Positions 62,467-64,000 of a stretch of DNA of 64,000 nt are shown here, one piece after another; the stretch's first letter is position 1, and the number at the start of each line of letters is the position of its first letter. The stretch comes from Thiorhodovibrio winogradskyi (GTDB lineage Bacteria; Pseudomonadota; Gammaproteobacteria; Chromatiales; Chromatiaceae): assembly GCF_036208045.1 (NCBI RefSeq), contig NZ_CP121472.1, positions 4,909,531 through 4,973,530 of the forward strand. The letters run 5' to 3'. Below the pieces are notes generated by a model that ran no database searches, was not told the DNA's origin, and worked only from the letters and a program-made list of their open reading frames with translations. A program made the translations under genes and the position numbers.

Positions 62467-63391
62467 GACCGAACCATCCCTCCTGCCCAACGAACCGCGT
62501 GTGCTCGATGTCCCGAGACAGCAGGCGCTCACCGAGCGCTATCTGCTACCGGCGCGGAATCAACTTGACGCCCTGTTTCGCGATCTGCGTGCCCGGTTGG
62601 ACCCGCGGCTATCCCAGGCGCAGCCAAGCAAATGGGGCAAGCCCTATCCTCTGGGTCAGTGTCTGGAACTCTCCCTGGCCGTCAAACGGGCTCTGCGTCA
62701 GCTCGATCCCCGGCACCTCAGCGGCGCTGCGGCCCAGGGGCACGCCGCCCTCGCCAGCTTCTTGCAGCAGGGCGGCCAGATGCACCAGGTCTGGGGCGAT
62801 CTGCGCGGCAACTACTTCCAAAACGCCTTCCTCGCCGGCACCCTCTACATCGATGTCGCCAACGACAGCGTCGATGCCAGCAAACCGCCGGTTGAAATCC
62901 TGCCGCTGAGCGAGGCACGTTTGATGCCGTTGCAGGATTTTCAGCACTTCGCCCGCATCGCCAGCCGCTACTGGCAGGCCGAGCTGCACCCCAACCACTT
63001 GCTGCCCGCGCTCGCGCCCTACTACCCCTTTGTTGCCTGCATTCCCGGCTGTGGCATCCGCCTCGAAGCCGATTCCGGCTACATGGTGCTGCTGGCGCAA
63101 CGCCAGTGTTTTCGCTCCAGCCAGCGGATTCTTGAGGCCGTGCCCTTGGATGCAGGGCTATTCCATCGGCTTAAGCCCGCCTTGGCCCATACACCCTTGG
63201 AATTGGCCGGCGACCCCATTGCTGGTCGCACCGCGGCCCTGACCGCTTGCCGGAATTTTGCCAAAGCGGATGTCTTGTCCGATGCCCGCCGCGCCGCCCT
63301 TGGGGCTGCCATCGCCGAGGTTAATCGCTGTTGGGCAAGGCTTGAGGCCGCGCGCGCTGCCAGGGAAGGCGCCAATGAACCCCGTTGTTAA
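62456..63391 (+). CDS. Unknown protein in the LicD/TagD-like operon
   Basis: I do not recognise this 311-aa protein. It starts MPAETEPSLLPNEPRVLDVP, has no signal peptide or membrane helix and is rich in Ala, Leu and Arg. Segments with conserved-looking aromatic and Asp residues are LRGNYFQNAFLAGTLYIDVA and HFARIASRYWQAELHPNHLL; ACIPGCGIRLEADSGYMVLL may form a buried beta region. Its ATG overlaps the previous gene by 11 bp, so it is probably co-translated and works in the same pathway, perhaps as a cytoplasmic enzyme. Confidence 0.75.
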   Translation: MPAETEPSLLPNEPRVLDVPRQQALTERYLLPARNQLDALFRDLRARLDPRLSQAQPSKWGKPYPLGQCLELSLAVKRALRQLDPRHLSGAAAQGHAALASFLQQGGQMHQVWGDLRGNYFQNAFLAGTLYIDVANDSVDASKPPVEILPLSEARLMPLQDFQHFARIASRYWQAELHPNHLLPALAPYYPFVACIPGCGIRLEADSGYMVLLAQRQCFRSSQRILEAVPLDAGLFHRLKPALAHTPLELAGDPIAGRTAALTACRNFAKADVLSDARRAALGAAIAEVNRCWARLEAARAAREGANEPRC

Positions 63392-63395
63392 CGGG
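63381..63395 (+). terminator. Short hairpin over the operon's stop codon
   Basis: CCCGTT (63,381-63,386) and AACGGG (63,390-63,395) form a perfect 6-bp stem with a 3-base loop that contains the start of the TAA stop. No T-run follows, so it is only a possible terminator. Confidence 0.35.
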
Positions 63396-64000
63396 CATTG
63401 CGGCGCTGTGTCGGAGAAACCTTGCTTGTGATCGGCGGTGCGCGGAAATTCCGCGCGCGTTTTGGAATGGCTCAGCGCCATCGCGACTCCGGGCGCCCCA
63501 AAAAGCCAAGTCCTGTTCCGCCCGGATTTCTGCCAGTTTGGACGGATAGCCACAACAATTTTGACTTGCGCCAATGAATGCCCTGAACCTCAACGATTGG
63601 ACCTCCGCCGACTTGGCGCGCAGCGGTTTTGATGCTCGGCAGCCTGTCTGACTGAGGGAGGGGGTGACCGCGGCGATCAGCGCTTACCAAGTGGCCAATG
63701 CTTTGGATCAGGCGAATTATCCCACCCAAAGAGCACGGAAACCTGGGTTAATACTGCATAAAGCAGTAAATAATCGGGAAAAATCTTAATAAAAGCAACA
63801 GATGCGTGTTCAAAAAGGGTTTTAAGCTTCAACCGCGACCGCGCACCTTAAATGGCGACTGGAATCAGTTGTGACTTTGTTAGTGGCAAACTTGGCTATT
63901 TAGGACTATATAGCGGAGACACTCGCGCGCTCTTTCGCTGTCCGAAGCGGCCCGCAAAGGCGTGATCGAATTATCCTCATCTTTGTTCCGGAGATCTTGG
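63396..64000. other. Non-coding region with AT-rich promoter-like stretch
   Basis: No convincing gene is seen in these 600 bases. A 25-codon frame (63,574-63,651, MNALNLNDWTSADLARSGFD) may be a chance frame. From about 63,710 the sequence becomes AT-rich and includes the inverted repeat TACTGC/GCAGTA (63,752-63,757 and 63,763-63,768), suggestive of an operator or promoter for a gene beyond the window edge. Confidence 0.4.

Noticed and set aside
63574-63651. A 25-codon frame near the right end of the window
   Set aside because: No clear ribosome site or conserved feature supports it; kept only as a remark on the non-coding region.

Overview
The window is GC-rich bacterial DNA of gammaproteobacterial character. 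An Nqr subunit, an MlaA lipoprotein, HypB, a complete V/A-type ATPase operon and an expanded set of AAA-ATPase/PD-(D/E)XK proteins together suggest a purple sulfur bacterium (Chromatiaceae-like). That placement is an inference from gene content; no rRNA or tRNA gene was recognised.

Positions 1 to about 25,400 are ordinary chromosome: partial nqrA, a DedA-family protein, a DUF3422 protein and TrkH. These are followed by a minus-strand operon of a receiver-TPR protein, a short histidine kinase, a von Willebrand A membrane protein and an acidic membrane protein. Next come an MsrA-thioredoxin-like-MsrB fusion, a small membrane protein, a coiled-coil porin, the nine-gene V/A-ATPase operon (G/H-C-I-K-F-E-A-B-D), mlaA, a DUF302 gene and hypB. 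Two kinds of short tandem repeat interrupt the ATPase operon.

Positions 25,400 to 61,100 are accessory and heavily rearranged. The best preserved part (32,211-49,140) is a co-oriented series: 7TM sensor kinase, response regulator, TPR glycosyltransferase of the GT41/SPINDLY type, a TIGR03032-acetyltransferase fusion, and a giant calcium-binding repeat adhesin of about 3,240 residues. Broken copies of the TIGR03032-acetyltransferase gene, of adhesins sharing one start sequence, and of an AAA-ATPase/PD-(D/E)XK gene recur at 28.8-32.1 kb, 51-55 kb and 58.8-61.1 kb. At two of these loci the adhesin and ATPase genes converge with overlapping stop codons. Several breakpoints recur. An IS1634-type element, a gutted IS4-type element and an Rpn-like nuclease gene lie in the same region. 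This looks like a modular surface-protein locus undergoing recombination, deletion and decay.

Positions 61,100 to 63,400 hold an overlapping three-gene operon (LicD-like nucleotidyltransferase, TagD-like cytidylyltransferase, unknown protein), probably for surface decoration. The last 600 bases hold no convincing gene.
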